Assembly (NCBI RefSeq): GCF_003346715.1
Contig: NZ_QQPQ01000043.1
Span: 1-38,880 of the forward strand
Direction of reading: 5' to 3'
Origin: Oceanispirochaeta sp. M1
GTDB lineage: Bacteria > Spirochaetota > Spirochaetia > DSM-2461
Length of the DNA stretch: 38,880 nt
The translations under genes were made by a program, and so were the position numbers. The notes under the pieces were generated by a model. That model had not been told where the DNA came from. It saw only the letters and a list, made by a program, of their open reading frames with translations, and searched no databases. Below are positions 8,048-16,939 of this stretch, in pieces (within the stretch, counting starts at the first letter, position 1; each line of letters begins with the position of its first letter).

Positions 8048-9490
8048 TTATTTCAAAATAATCTCAACAGAAACCTCGCCTTCAAGATCTGAAGGAATGA
8101 ACGGTCTGTTAAAGCTCTTCCCATTCATTGAAAAACTCTGAATCTGTTCTCCGTTTCCATTTATTCTTATACTGAGTTTCATTTTCCTGTAATCAAGTCC
8201 TTGAAGTTGAGCAAAAGAACAATCCGGCGGTACAATCGGAGAAAGATGTATACCAAGGGGTGAGAAGTTCATCCCGAAGAGACCTGTAAGTATAAGTCTT
8301 AAATAGGCCGTAGCACTCCAGGTTTGACGATGACAAAAAAAATACTCCTCTATCACTCCTTCTGAATTTTCCTGCAGTCCTCCGTATTCTAATCCTGTTT
8401 CAGGATGGAAGACTTCTCCAAACTGACCATCCCTGACAGCAAAACCTGCTAATGTCTTCAACTCTTTTTCAAAGTTGCTTTTATTACCGATCCCGGCCGC
8501 TGCAGATCCCCAGAACCCCTGAATATGGGGCCAAACTGTTCCATTATGACGGCCTACATGGTCATCTCTGTCATTATAGCGGTCAAAAACAGGCCACAGA
8601 CAGGGAATTCCCATGGGAGATATATGCTGGTTTTTCAGTATCTTTTCCTGTTGTTCCTCATCTGCGACTCCAAATAGAATGGCAAGGCTGTGTCCCAGGC
8701 CATCCTGAGCATCAGAACCATTCCAGGGATCAGTAAAGTATCTGTAATAACCCTTATCCTCCATCCAGAGCTGATTATTTATTGCCTTTTTTATCTTTCT
8801 CTCTTTTTCATTCCATAAAGGGTCAATTTCAATCCCAAGCTCAGATGCCATGACAGACAGGAGTTTATATGCGTTGAAATAGAGGCAGTTGGTTGAAAGT
8901 GCCTCTATAGGCAGACCTTCTCCCTTATCATGACTGAGCTCTCTGTTATTTTCAGCCCAATACTGTATATCATGATTAGAACCTACTGATGTATAACGAT
9001 CCGGGTAGGCTGAAATGCCATCGGCATAACAGGGTGCTCCACGGAAAAGTTCCGTTTCAAAGTCATATTCTGTATTTTCAAAATACTTAAGACTGTTAAG
9101 GGAAATTGTCATTGTCTCTTCCAGAAAAGAGCGGTCGCCCGAGTAAAGATAGAAATTCCAGGCACCGGTCACCCAGATTATGGCGTCCCAATACTGCCCG
9201 CCGATTCTTTTACCGAACTCATCTTCTGTGAGCATGGAAATAAGTGTTTTTTTGGATATTTCCCTGTTGATGAGGCCGAAGCCGTTCCAGACATTAATGG
9301 CAGCATCCCTTGTCCAGGGGCGATTATAGGACATCCCTGCCATGAGTACGGATTCCTCCTGTTGCAGGAACTCAGCTTTATAGAGAGATATGTTTCCGGC
9401 GATATCGCCTGAAGCAATCCTGAATGCTTTTTCCAGATCTTCATTGTCACTTTTAAAATATGTATTGTTCATACCTTTTCCCGATTGCAT
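8048..9490 (-). CDS. (alpha/alpha)6-barrel glycoside hydrolase (GH63/GH37-like, MGH1 type)
   Basis: A 480-residue protein with (alpha/alpha)6-barrel hallmarks: NRPWTRDAAINVWNG (residues 56-70), GGQYWDAIIWVTGAWNFYLYSG, YYRYFTDPWNG, GRHNGTVWPHIQGFWG and RQTWSATAYLRLILTGLFG. These resemble trehalase, GH63 alpha-glucosidase and mannosylglycerate-hydrolase-type enzymes that cleave with inversion. No signal peptide. The exact family and sugar cannot be decided by eye; alpha-glucoside or alpha-mannoside bonds are likeliest. Start choice is uncertain: the upstream ATG (9490) lacks a well-spaced ribosome site, while an in-frame ATG at 9472 has GGGAAAAGG just ahead. It lies 21 bases after the GH-D gene and 16 before the GDPD gene. 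Confidence 0.78.
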   Translation of the reverse strand: MQSGKGMNNTYFKSDNEDLEKAFRIASGDIAGNISLYKAEFLQQEESVLMAGMSYNRPWTRDAAINVWNGFGLINREISKKTLISMLTEDEFGKRIGGQYWDAIIWVTGAWNFYLYSGDRSFLEETMTISLNSLKYFENTEYDFETELFRGAPCYADGISAYPDRYTSVGSNHDIQYWAENNRELSHDKGEGLPIEALSTNCLYFNAYKLLSVMASELGIEIDPLWNEKERKIKKAINNQLWMEDKGYYRYFTDPWNGSDAQDGLGHSLAILFGVADEEQQEKILKNQHISPMGIPCLWPVFDRYNDRDDHVGRHNGTVWPHIQGFWGSAAAGIGNKSNFEKELKTLAGFAVRDGQFGEVFHPETGLEYGGLQENSEGVIEEYFFCHRQTWSATAYLRLILTGLFGMNFSPLGIHLSPIVPPDCSFAQLQGLDYRKMKLSIRINGNGEQIQSFSMNGKSFNRPFIPSDLEGEVSVEIILK

Positions 9491-9511
9491 ACAAAACCAA
9501 TTGTTTTCTTC

Positions 9512-11125
9512 CTAATGGAAGAGTGATTCGGGTATCAGTTCTATACTTTTCCCTATTGCCTTCTCTGAGAACCAATTATAGTTTGCATTCTCTCCATCCA
9601 GTTTCCAACTGACAGGGCAGGTTGTATCCATCCAGTCCAGTGGTTCTGCCGCAGCTAGAGGTTTTGAAGCCCTGGTGAATGCTGCTTTCAGTGCTTCTTT
9701 CTCTCTCTTATTTATATCCTTCGGATCTGCAGAGACAAATAGGGGAGTCCCGCTTTTCGAGAGAAGTTCGAGCCACTGACGATTCAGCTCCCAGGGGATC
9801 TGTTTTGTCAGTCCGACACAGTCAGCATCACAGGCATAAAAATTGTTATGCTGAATCATCCTGTGTGAAAGAGTGTTGATACCCATCAGCCTGGTCCTTT
9901 CCCAGACTCGACCGCTTGTATCATCACCGGTTCTATGGACGGCAAAAATCCCTGCCGAGAGATGACTCACTGTATTACAGCCGATCACAAGTGCATTTCC
10001 GGCATTATCAGCAATGGTTTTGTAGAAGTTCAATATAATTTCAGCAGTAGTTTTACTTCTGTCATTGAAAACAAAGCTGTCTTTAATAAGAGAACTTCCC
10101 ATTTCAAATCCCCAGTTACCGAAAATATCATAAGTAGAGAAGTCATGTTTTATCAGCTCATATCCCCAATCTGCAAACCGCGCTGTATCCCTTCCCACAA
10201 GATCCAGAACCTCGGGGATACTGGGATCAAGAATAGCCCCGTGATCTTTATGGCGCTGGAAACCTGTAGGAATCGTTGCTACTGTTTTTAGTGGTCGGAA
10301 CCAGATTCCCGGTCTTACTCCTGATCTTTTCATATCATCTACCAGGCCGTTCATGTCGGGGAAACTGAAATTACCCCTGTCCCAGGGACCTCCATTCTGA
10401 GTATCCCCTCCCCAGGCAGTCTGCCATCCGTCATCAACTACCATAAAAGGACGGTTCTCGGTATTTTCCGAGAGAGATGAGATCAGCCCGGAATCTCTGA
10501 TAATTTCATCATGGGAGCTCTTTCCATAGGCGTAATACCAGTTGTTGCCCCCGTAAACGGGGAAATCAGGAAGGACCGGTTTTTCACATAGCAGTGAACA
10601 GAAGTTCTGAGCTGCAGTAAAAGGATTTTCGCCATCTTTGCTGTTTCTGCGAACAATGACTGCTGCTTCAAGAACTCTCTCTCCCAGATTCACACCTCGG
10701 CTGCCGCAACGGACATCAACACAGAGCTTTATCGCCTGGGAGTCAAGCTGCCAGAAACACATGGAACGGGTCCCTGTTTTTACTCCGAAACCGGTTGTGG
10801 ACTCTCCCTGATTGATCAGGAAATACCAGGGCATTATCCGTTGTGGAACGATACCCCTCCATTCAAGATCTCCATAACCTCTTTCCCAGTGGTCTCCGAG
10901 GATTTTCACTCCCGGTGAGAAATCGGCTTTCCAGGAGCAGAGGAGCCTTTTTACAGCAATATCCGGAGAATGAAGCAATACTTTAACAGTTTCATTTTCA
11001 GGAAGGGTTGTTACTGTTATTCCATTTCCATCCCAGGAATCACCATTCAGATGTAATGAGATCCATCCTTCTTCAGTTTCAGCCTGAAGAAGGTCTGGTA
11101 TTCTGATAATATTTTTTCTGTTCAT
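9512..11125 (-). CDS. Clan GH-D glycoside hydrolase, alpha-galactosidase-like (GH36/GH27)
   Basis: About 537 residues with an N-terminal beta domain (about 1-180) and a TIM barrel. Clan GH-D marks are MVVDDGWQ, RPGIWFRPL, the nucleophile strand YELIKHDFST (D328) and the acid/base loop RTGDDTSGRVWERT (D401 or D402). Family members release alpha-galactose or alpha-N-acetylgalactosamine with retention. The nucleophile motif KHDF differs from the common KWD or KYD, so sugar specificity is open. No signal peptide. The start is taken as ATG at 11125 because AGTGGA precedes it; an open frame reaches a TTG at 11155 that has no ribosome-binding sequence. It follows the GH38 gene after about 41 bases in the same operon. 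Confidence 0.83.
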   Translation of the reverse strand: MNRKNIIRIPDLLQAETEEGWISLHLNGDSWDGNGITVTTLPENETVKVLLHSPDIAVKRLLCSWKADFSPGVKILGDHWERGYGDLEWRGIVPQRIMPWYFLINQGESTTGFGVKTGTRSMCFWQLDSQAIKLCVDVRCGSRGVNLGERVLEAAVIVRRNSKDGENPFTAAQNFCSLLCEKPVLPDFPVYGGNNWYYAYGKSSHDEIIRDSGLISSLSENTENRPFMVVDDGWQTAWGGDTQNGGPWDRGNFSFPDMNGLVDDMKRSGVRPGIWFRPLKTVATIPTGFQRHKDHGAILDPSIPEVLDLVGRDTARFADWGYELIKHDFSTYDIFGNWGFEMGSSLIKDSFVFNDRSKTTAEIILNFYKTIADNAGNALVIGCNTVSHLSAGIFAVHRTGDDTSGRVWERTRLMGINTLSHRMIQHNNFYACDADCVGLTKQIPWELNRQWLELLSKSGTPLFVSADPKDINKREKEALKAAFTRASKPLAAAEPLDWMDTTCPVSWKLDGENANYNWFSEKAIGKSIELIPESLFH

Positions 11126-11166
11126 ATAAATTCCACTCAGTCTTATCATCAGCAAGCAGCTGAGGA

Positions 11167-14100
11167 TCAGAATTTTATTTTAAAAGTCCGAATTTCGTAA
11201 GGTTTAATATCAAATTCAATCATGCCGTTTTGAACTATGACTTCCTCGATTTCATTCTCCAGCAGATCACATTCTGCCGCTTCAATCATCTCTTTGTGGA
11301 AAGAAATCTTCACCGGACCTCTTTTGTTCTGATCTTCGTAAACTCTGATAATTAAAGCATCACCTTTTTCACTTAGCTTCAATGCGGAAAGCATGACATG
11401 GTCACCGTCAATTTTTATATATGATTTTTCTGAAATGCCTTCACCGGTAACTGGAACTGTAAGAAGTTTATCATTCAGTTCCCATGCTTTTTGTGGTGTT
11501 TCAGCACTTCTCCAGTCTCCTTTATGGGGGAAAAGACTGTATGTAAAACTGTGATGCCCAATATCTGCTAAGGGATCTGGATACCGGGGTCCTTTTAAAA
11601 GAGTCATCCGCATAAGATTTCCTGAAATATCAAAACCATATTTACAGTCATTAAGTATACTCACACCATAATCACCTTCAGAAACATCAGCCCACATATG
11701 AGCCGCAACTTCAAATTTAGCAGCATCCCATGATGTATTATCGTGTGTAGGCCGTTCAATATATCCATATGACATATCATAGGCGGCTCTCATGGCGTTT
11801 ACTTCTACAGGGAATCCTACTTTCAATAAACGATCTCTCTCTGTCCAGTCGATATCTGTAATAAAATCTATTTTTGGAGAATTTCTATAAATAACTATTT
11901 TCTGCTCAATACGGGATTCATAAAAATTCCGTACCTGTTTAAGTACAAGTCTTACGGGCCCATCTTCAACTATTTCTGTTTTTTCAACAGCTGGAATGGG
12001 GTATTCTCTATCTTTATATGTAGGAACAATATCCCATGCCGCATATTTTCCAGGAACATCTTCGAACATCTGGAATTTGTTAGCTCCACCTTCGGGTAAA
12101 ATAATCTGCTTATTATTTGTCTTGTCAAAAATAGCTGCTATTGAACCATCATCAGAAAAATCAATTACAAAAAAATCATTTTCAATTTTATTTTCTGAAT
12201 AGTTAAAGGGAGAGTCAAATGCAGATTTTCCATCAGCAAGGCTGAAAACTTTGTACCCGAAAGAAGGAATATTTTCTACAGCAGCAATTAAACTGATAAT
12301 CGTTCCTTCCTGCTTAATTATTTGTGAAGGTATTTCAACTCCATTGCTGTCAAGGACAATGGGATTGGTAATCCCCGAGACATGGAAGATCATTTCTACA
12401 TTATCACTTCGTTCCCATGACAGAGTATTAAAAACGGCTACAGAATTTTTTCCTTCTTCTCTGGCAATAAGTTGTTTGAGACCCCTGTCAAATAAAGATT
12501 CACCAATTTCAAAGGCTCTATCATAATCCTTTATAGAATCATGAAAGGCGGTGTTTACATGGGATCCCGGCAGTATATCGTGGAACTGATTTTTGAGTAT
12601 TATTTTCCAGCCTTCCAGTAATTCATCCGCCGGATATACTGCTCCATCGAGACTTGCAAGGGCGGAGAGGACTTCTACATTTTTATATAGGATTTCAGCT
12701 CTTCTGTTATTCTTTTTTAACTTTGCCTGAGTTGTGTATGTTCCCCGATGTGTTTCAAGGTAGATTTCATCCTTCCATACAGGAATTTTTGTTATATCAG
12801 CTTCAATTCTTTTGAATGATTCCTCACCATGAGTAAGTTCGGATTTAGGGATTCCCGGACACTTTCTGAATCTTCTTGAAGTCAGTAGGTCTTTTCTGTT
12901 AGGTCCGCCTCTTCCATCACCATAGCCATAGTTGTAAATTGCTTCTTTACTGACTGATTTCTGTTTGTATTCATTCCAGTTTGTAAGCATTACATCAGGA
13001 TTAACATTGGCTCCAAAATGTGTAGATGGTAAATGTGCCAGGATTCTTGAACCGTCTGGTCCTTCCCACCAGAAAGAACTGTGAGGGAATTCATTTGTAT
13101 CATTCCAGATAACCGGTTTATTCGTAATGAAATATTTAAATCCAGCTTTTTTTAATATCTGAGGAATAAACCAGGCATTACCGAATACATCGGGAAGCCA
13201 GCAGACAGATGAACTCTGGTTAAACTCATCATGTGTAATTTGCAGACCTAGCTGGAGTTGACGTATAAGAGATTCACCTGAAATCAGATTACAGTCAGGT
13301 TCTACATACATTCCTCCAATAACTTCCCATCTTCCTTCTGCCACCCGGCCTTTCAGTCTATTGTAAATTTCCGGATAGAGTGTTTTTAAATCCTCATAAA
13401 GTTTCAGCTGACTCTGAGAGAAAAGATAATCGGGAAATTCCTTCATCATATTGAGTACTGTGGAGTGGGTTCTCCCGATCTTTCGGAGGAACTCATTGTA
13501 ATCCCATTGATAAACAAGGTCTAAATGGCTATGACCGACCATGTTTAAACGTCCCTCAACAGGAAATCGACCAGAATCGTAAACATGATCCTTCAGATAT
13601 TTTGCTGCTGAAATAAGGCCCTGCTTAAACACGGACTCACTTTTTTCAGAAAAATCAATAACTGCCATTGCATTTCTTAATTCGATCAGTAAAAAGGCTA
13701 TTACTTCTGAACTTGCCTGAGGGGTTTCCATAATATCAAATAAACAAATGAAGTCATAAAAGGAATCTTCTATTTCTCTGTCAAGAACACATATTTCTGA
13801 AACTGAAAAATTGTGGATAACAGCATCTACTTCCATTTCGTTACAGTAAATTTCGATTTCAAGATTATATTTATCGCCGGCTTTTGCGCAATCTGTCAGA
13901 AATATGACATCATGTTTAATATCGAGGCCTCCGGTGTATATCCCGTCTACTTTTAAAACACCTTCACCGCCGGGGTTTAAATTTAAAACAGTGTATTTCT
14001 TATCAAAACCAGCAGGAATTGTTACTTCAGTCCGGAAAAATGCTGTGCGTTTATCACCGCCCCAGTTCTCTCCCGCTGTATAATCTTTCCATTCACTATC

Positions 14101-14274
14101 GATCCAGTCATACTTACCGGGCTCCCGGTAAAAACATTCTTTTTTATCCCATTTTTCTATTTGTACTATCTCTGTGAAACGTCGATCATAAATCTGGTTA
14201 ATCTGAACACCCAGCCATTGCTGAGGAGTATATGCACTCCGCATTTTGTCCTTTATACGTGTATTTTCATTCAT
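11167..14274 (-). CDS. Alpha-mannosidase, glycoside hydrolase family 38
   Basis: Large 1035-residue zinc-dependent retaining alpha-mannosidase, the usual length for bacterial GH38. After an N-terminal beta domain, MVGHSHLDLVYQWDYNEF carries zinc ligands H250 and D252. CWLPDVFGNAWFIPQIL carries the nucleophile D362. GRWEVIGGMYVEPDCNLISGESL and NQFHDILPGSH are further GH38 signatures. The C-terminal beta-sandwich runs to residue 1035. No signal peptide, so it trims alpha-mannose in the cytoplasm. ATG at 14274 has AAGGA upstream. It heads the operon GH38, GH-D, (alpha/alpha)6 glycosidase, GDPD. A LacI-type operator lies about 70 bases upstream, which points to control by the LacI protein encoded just before. 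Confidence 0.95.
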   Translation of the reverse strand: MNENTRIKDKMRSAYTPQQWLGVQINQIYDRRFTEIVQIEKWDKKECFYREPGKYDWIDSEWKDYTAGENWGGDKRTAFFRTEVTIPAGFDKKYTVLNLNPGGEGVLKVDGIYTGGLDIKHDVIFLTDCAKAGDKYNLEIEIYCNEMEVDAVIHNFSVSEICVLDREIEDSFYDFICLFDIMETPQASSEVIAFLLIELRNAMAVIDFSEKSESVFKQGLISAAKYLKDHVYDSGRFPVEGRLNMVGHSHLDLVYQWDYNEFLRKIGRTHSTVLNMMKEFPDYLFSQSQLKLYEDLKTLYPEIYNRLKGRVAEGRWEVIGGMYVEPDCNLISGESLIRQLQLGLQITHDEFNQSSSVCWLPDVFGNAWFIPQILKKAGFKYFITNKPVIWNDTNEFPHSSFWWEGPDGSRILAHLPSTHFGANVNPDVMLTNWNEYKQKSVSKEAIYNYGYGDGRGGPNRKDLLTSRRFRKCPGIPKSELTHGEESFKRIEADITKIPVWKDEIYLETHRGTYTTQAKLKKNNRRAEILYKNVEVLSALASLDGAVYPADELLEGWKIILKNQFHDILPGSHVNTAFHDSIKDYDRAFEIGESLFDRGLKQLIAREEGKNSVAVFNTLSWERSDNVEMIFHVSGITNPIVLDSNGVEIPSQIIKQEGTIISLIAAVENIPSFGYKVFSLADGKSAFDSPFNYSENKIENDFFVIDFSDDGSIAAIFDKTNNKQIILPEGGANKFQMFEDVPGKYAAWDIVPTYKDREYPIPAVEKTEIVEDGPVRLVLKQVRNFYESRIEQKIVIYRNSPKIDFITDIDWTERDRLLKVGFPVEVNAMRAAYDMSYGYIERPTHDNTSWDAAKFEVAAHMWADVSEGDYGVSILNDCKYGFDISGNLMRMTLLKGPRYPDPLADIGHHSFTYSLFPHKGDWRSAETPQKAWELNDKLLTVPVTGEGISEKSYIKIDGDHVMLSALKLSEKGDALIIRVYEDQNKRGPVKISFHKEMIEAAECDLLENEIEEVIVQNGMIEFDIKPYEIRTFKIKF

Positions 14275-14343
14275 TAATTTAATCCTTTATTTCTATGACG
14301 TCCGGACTCTGTTATTGTCCTGCTATAGAGTTTTTTTTATTTT

Positions 14344-14355
14344 TGAAACGTTTAG
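14344..14355. promoter_or_regulatory. LacI-family-type operator ahead of the GH38 operon
   Basis: TGAAACGTTTAG contains the perfect 8-base palindrome AAACGTTT (14346-14353) with a central CG, the usual core of LacI/GalR-family operators. It lies in the 113-base gap between the HAD gene and GH38, in an AT-rich stretch that must hold the GH38 promoter. The lacI-type gene is two genes upstream on the same strand. Binding is inferred. Confidence 0.55.
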
Positions 14356-14387
14356 TTACTTATATTATTTGTAAATTCAGTTGCAGG

Positions 14388-14909
14388 TCATGACCCTTCC
14401 AGCTTTTCAAGAAGGAGCAGAAGATCAAGAGGTTTTTCGATAGTATAATCGGGAGATTCACTCTGCTCAGATGGCTCCCTGGGATAACGGGGAGACCAGG
14501 ACTGAAAGACACTTTTAATTCCCAGGGCATTGGCTCCTTTTATATCGCGGCTCAGATTATTACCCACCATGAGTATGGAAGAAAAATCCTCATCTTTGAT
14601 TCCAAGAGCTTCAGCGGCAGTTCTGAACATATTCTGGTGTGGTTTATTGACACCCACCTCTTCCGAAATTGTGTGACAATCGAATTTATCCCAGAGATCA
14701 TGCTGTTTCAGGATATTCCTAAAGGACTGAGTCAGCCCATCTGCCACCAGGGCCACTCGGTAGCCTTTTTCTTTGAGTGTCAGAATCAATTCCTTCGCAC
14801 CGGGAATCAGGTCAGCCGATTTGACCAGTTCACCCTTTATATATATTTCTGTACTTTCGTCAGCGAGAGTATCGCCGCAATCAATAAACACTGTGTATTT
14901 TCTATTCAT
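14388..14909 (-). CDS. HAD-family hydrolase, small, with atypical motif I
   Basis: A 173-residue haloacid-dehalogenase-fold protein. Motif I is FIDCGDTLAD: nucleophile D10 is present, but the acid/base position two residues on is G12 and an Asp is at 13, so DxDGT has become DxGDT. Motif IV is ILMVGNNLSRDIKGANALG, with a normal Asp. LILTLKEKGYRVALVADG covers motif II. It is shorter than most HAD sugar-phosphate phosphatases (about 210-230), with only a small cap. The start follows the lacI stop by two bases, so translation is coupled. A role in removing phosphate from sugars made by this locus is plausible; DxGDT variants exist in other HAD proteins, so it need not be inactive. Confidence 0.8.
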   Translation of the reverse strand: MNRKYTVFIDCGDTLADESTEIYIKGELVKSADLIPGAKELILTLKEKGYRVALVADGLTQSFRNILKQHDLWDKFDCHTISEEVGVNKPHQNMFRTAAEALGIKDEDFSSILMVGNNLSRDIKGANALGIKSVFQSWSPRYPREPSEQSESPDYTIEKPLDLLLLLEKLEGS

Positions 14910-14911
14910 AA

Positions 14912-15934
14912 TTATAATATTCCTATGGTTGACTGTCTTTTCATTATTTTAATTTCCTGAAGTTTTCTTACTCCGGGTTTGATTTTGTCATCTATCAGTT
15001 CAATAAGCATTTCTCCGGCATCCATACCCATCTGGATTCCAGAAAAATGAACAGTTGAAAGGGGAGGATTGCTGAATTTCGCAATAGGCACATTGTCGTA
15101 TCCCATGACGGCTATATCTTCGGGAATTCTAAGTCCCGCCGCATCAATAGCTCTCATGGCTCCAAATGCAACAGTATCACTGGCCACAAACATAGCAGTG
15201 AACTCATTTCCTTTATTCATCAGTAGATCATTCATTGCTTCAAAACCACTTTGAGCAGTAAATTCTCCATAACGGACAATGCTTTCATCGTATTCTATCC
15301 CTGCATTCTCCAGGGCTTTTCTATATCCGTTGAGACGTCCGGTTCCAGCGGTGTAGATTAATGGCGAATTGGTAATACAGCCAATTTTGCGGTGATTCAG
15401 TTCAATTAGATGTTCTACAGCTTTTTGGGCGGAAGCGGGAACATCAACATCAACTGAGCAGACTCTTTTGTTTGAATACTCACCGATTATGACCACAGGA
15501 AATTTCTCATCTATAAGAGTCTGCAGCTCTTTATCGTGCTCTCTCGTTTCGAAAAGAACCAGTCCGTCAATACTTTTAGTCTGACTGAGGTTTAGAATTG
15601 CATGGCCGCCTGCTCCATCGGGGATTGTATCAATGAGAAGGCGAAGATCATGTTTTCGGACGATCTTTGTCAGTCCATTTATAATCTGAAGGAGGAAAGA
15701 ATGGGACATATGGCTTTCGAGGCAGACGAGACCAATATTCCTTGTTCGTTTACTGGCCAGAGCTTTGCCGGCTGCATTTGGGACATACCCCAGCTCTCGA
15801 ACAACTTTCATAACTTTCTCTTTAGTTTTGTCGCTAATATTTTCTTTTTTTACATTATTTAAAACATATGAGACCGTCGCCCGGGATACGCCCGCTTCTT
15901 TTGCCACGTCAAAACTTGTAACCTTCTTCATCAT
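14912..15934 (-). CDS. LacI-family transcriptional regulator
   Basis: A 340-residue repressor-type regulator. The N-terminal helix-turn-helix is TSFDVAKEAGVSRATVSYVLNN (about residues 5-26), followed by the hinge with AGKALASKRT, which in this family puts a leucine into the operator minor groove. The rest is the periplasmic-binding-protein-like sugar-sensing domain, with FTAMFVASDTVAFGAMRAID, MGYDNVPIAKFSNPPLSTV and a C-terminal MKRQST motif. It lies 18 bases after the last ATPase gene of the transporter and 2 bases before the HAD gene, so it is part of the opp operon. It very likely controls the GH38 operon through the operator at 14344, in response to an imported sugar. Confidence 0.93.
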   Translation of the reverse strand: MMKKVTSFDVAKEAGVSRATVSYVLNNVKKENISDKTKEKVMKVVRELGYVPNAAGKALASKRTRNIGLVCLESHMSHSFLLQIINGLTKIVRKHDLRLLIDTIPDGAGGHAILNLSQTKSIDGLVLFETREHDKELQTLIDEKFPVVIIGEYSNKRVCSVDVDVPASAQKAVEHLIELNHRKIGCITNSPLIYTAGTGRLNGYRKALENAGIEYDESIVRYGEFTAQSGFEAMNDLLMNKGNEFTAMFVASDTVAFGAMRAIDAAGLRIPEDIAVMGYDNVPIAKFSNPPLSTVHFSGIQMGMDAGEMLIELIDDKIKPGVRKLQEIKIMKRQSTIGIL

Positions 15935-15952
15935 CGATCCCTTTTTCTCAAT

Positions 15953-16939
15953 TTATATGATTCCCTGCAGATTCAGTTCTTTCACTCTATGGCAGGCAAC
16001 AGAACGGCCTTTTTCTATTTCAATCAGTTCTACACTTTCTGTTTTACATTTCTCAACGCAGTATTTGCATCTCGTATGAAAAAAACAACCTCCAGGAGGA
16101 TTTACCGGATTTGGAATCTCTCCTTCGAGAGGAATGTGTAAACTTTCTATGTTCGGATCTGCTATAGGTACGGCAGATAACAGTGCTTCTGTATAGGGAT
16201 GCAGAGGGTTTTTGAACATCTCATCGGTTGCAGCATATTCCACTAATTTTCCGAGATACATAACACCTATTTTGTCGGCAATATATTCTACTACTGAGAG
16301 ATCATGACTTATGAATAAATAGGTTAAACCAAGTTCGTTCTGGAGATCTTTCAACAGGTTTACTACCTGTGCCTGAACAGAAACATCCAGGGCTGATACA
16401 GCCTCATCACAGACAATCAGTTCCGGTTCAAATATCAGAGCTCTGGCAATACCTATTCTCTGCCGCTGTCCACCGGAAAAAGCATGAGGGTATCTTTTCA
16501 AATAACTTGGATTTAATCCTACTTTTTTTGCAATGGCTTTTACCCGTGTTTCGACTTCTCTTTTGGGCAATTTGTAATTTACCTTCAGGGGTTCGGAGAT
16601 AATATCAAAAACAGACATTCTAGGATTGAGTGATGAGTATGGGTCCTGGAAAATCAGCTGAATTTCTTTTCTTACTTTTTTAAGACTTTTTTTGTCAATT
16701 TTTGCGATGTCATATTCGATATTTTCAGAAGAGTTGTATAATATGCTTCCGCTGGTAGCAGCTATGCTGTTGACTATACATCGGCCCAATGTGGATTTTC
16801 CACATCCTGACTCACCTACGATCCCGATGGTTTCACCTTTTTTAACTTCGAAGCTGAGATCGTTAACTGCTTTGAGTTCAGTGCCTTTTGAGAAGAAGAC
16901 TTTATTCAGTTTATGGACTTTCAGTATGATATCAGACAT
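15953..16939 (-). CDS. oppF: Oligopeptide/oligosaccharide ABC transporter ATPase, OppF-type
   Basis: Cytoplasmic ATPase subunit of about 328 residues. Walker A is GESGCGKST, the ABC signature FSGGQRQRIGIARAL, and Walker B LIVCDEAVSALD followed by SVQAQVVNLL. The Opp/Dpp-type C-terminal extension is present (HPYTEALLSAVPIADP, then NPPGGCFFHTRCKYCVEKC), in which the cysteines may bind an iron-sulfur cluster. The start is ATG at 16939, chosen because AGGAGG precedes it and it overlaps the OppD stop by 8 bases, giving coupled translation. An in-frame extension to 16969 would begin inside oppD without support. Partner of OppD as the second half of a heterodimeric motor. Confidence 0.95.
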   Translation of the reverse strand: MSDIILKVHKLNKVFFSKGTELKAVNDLSFEVKKGETIGIVGESGCGKSTLGRCIVNSIAATSGSILYNSSENIEYDIAKIDKKSLKKVRKEIQLIFQDPYSSLNPRMSVFDIISEPLKVNYKLPKREVETRVKAIAKKVGLNPSYLKRYPHAFSGGQRQRIGIARALIFEPELIVCDEAVSALDVSVQAQVVNLLKDLQNELGLTYLFISHDLSVVEYIADKIGVMYLGKLVEYAATDEMFKNPLHPYTEALLSAVPIADPNIESLHIPLEGEIPNPVNPPGGCFFHTRCKYCVEKCKTESVELIEIEKGRSVACHRVKELNLQGII

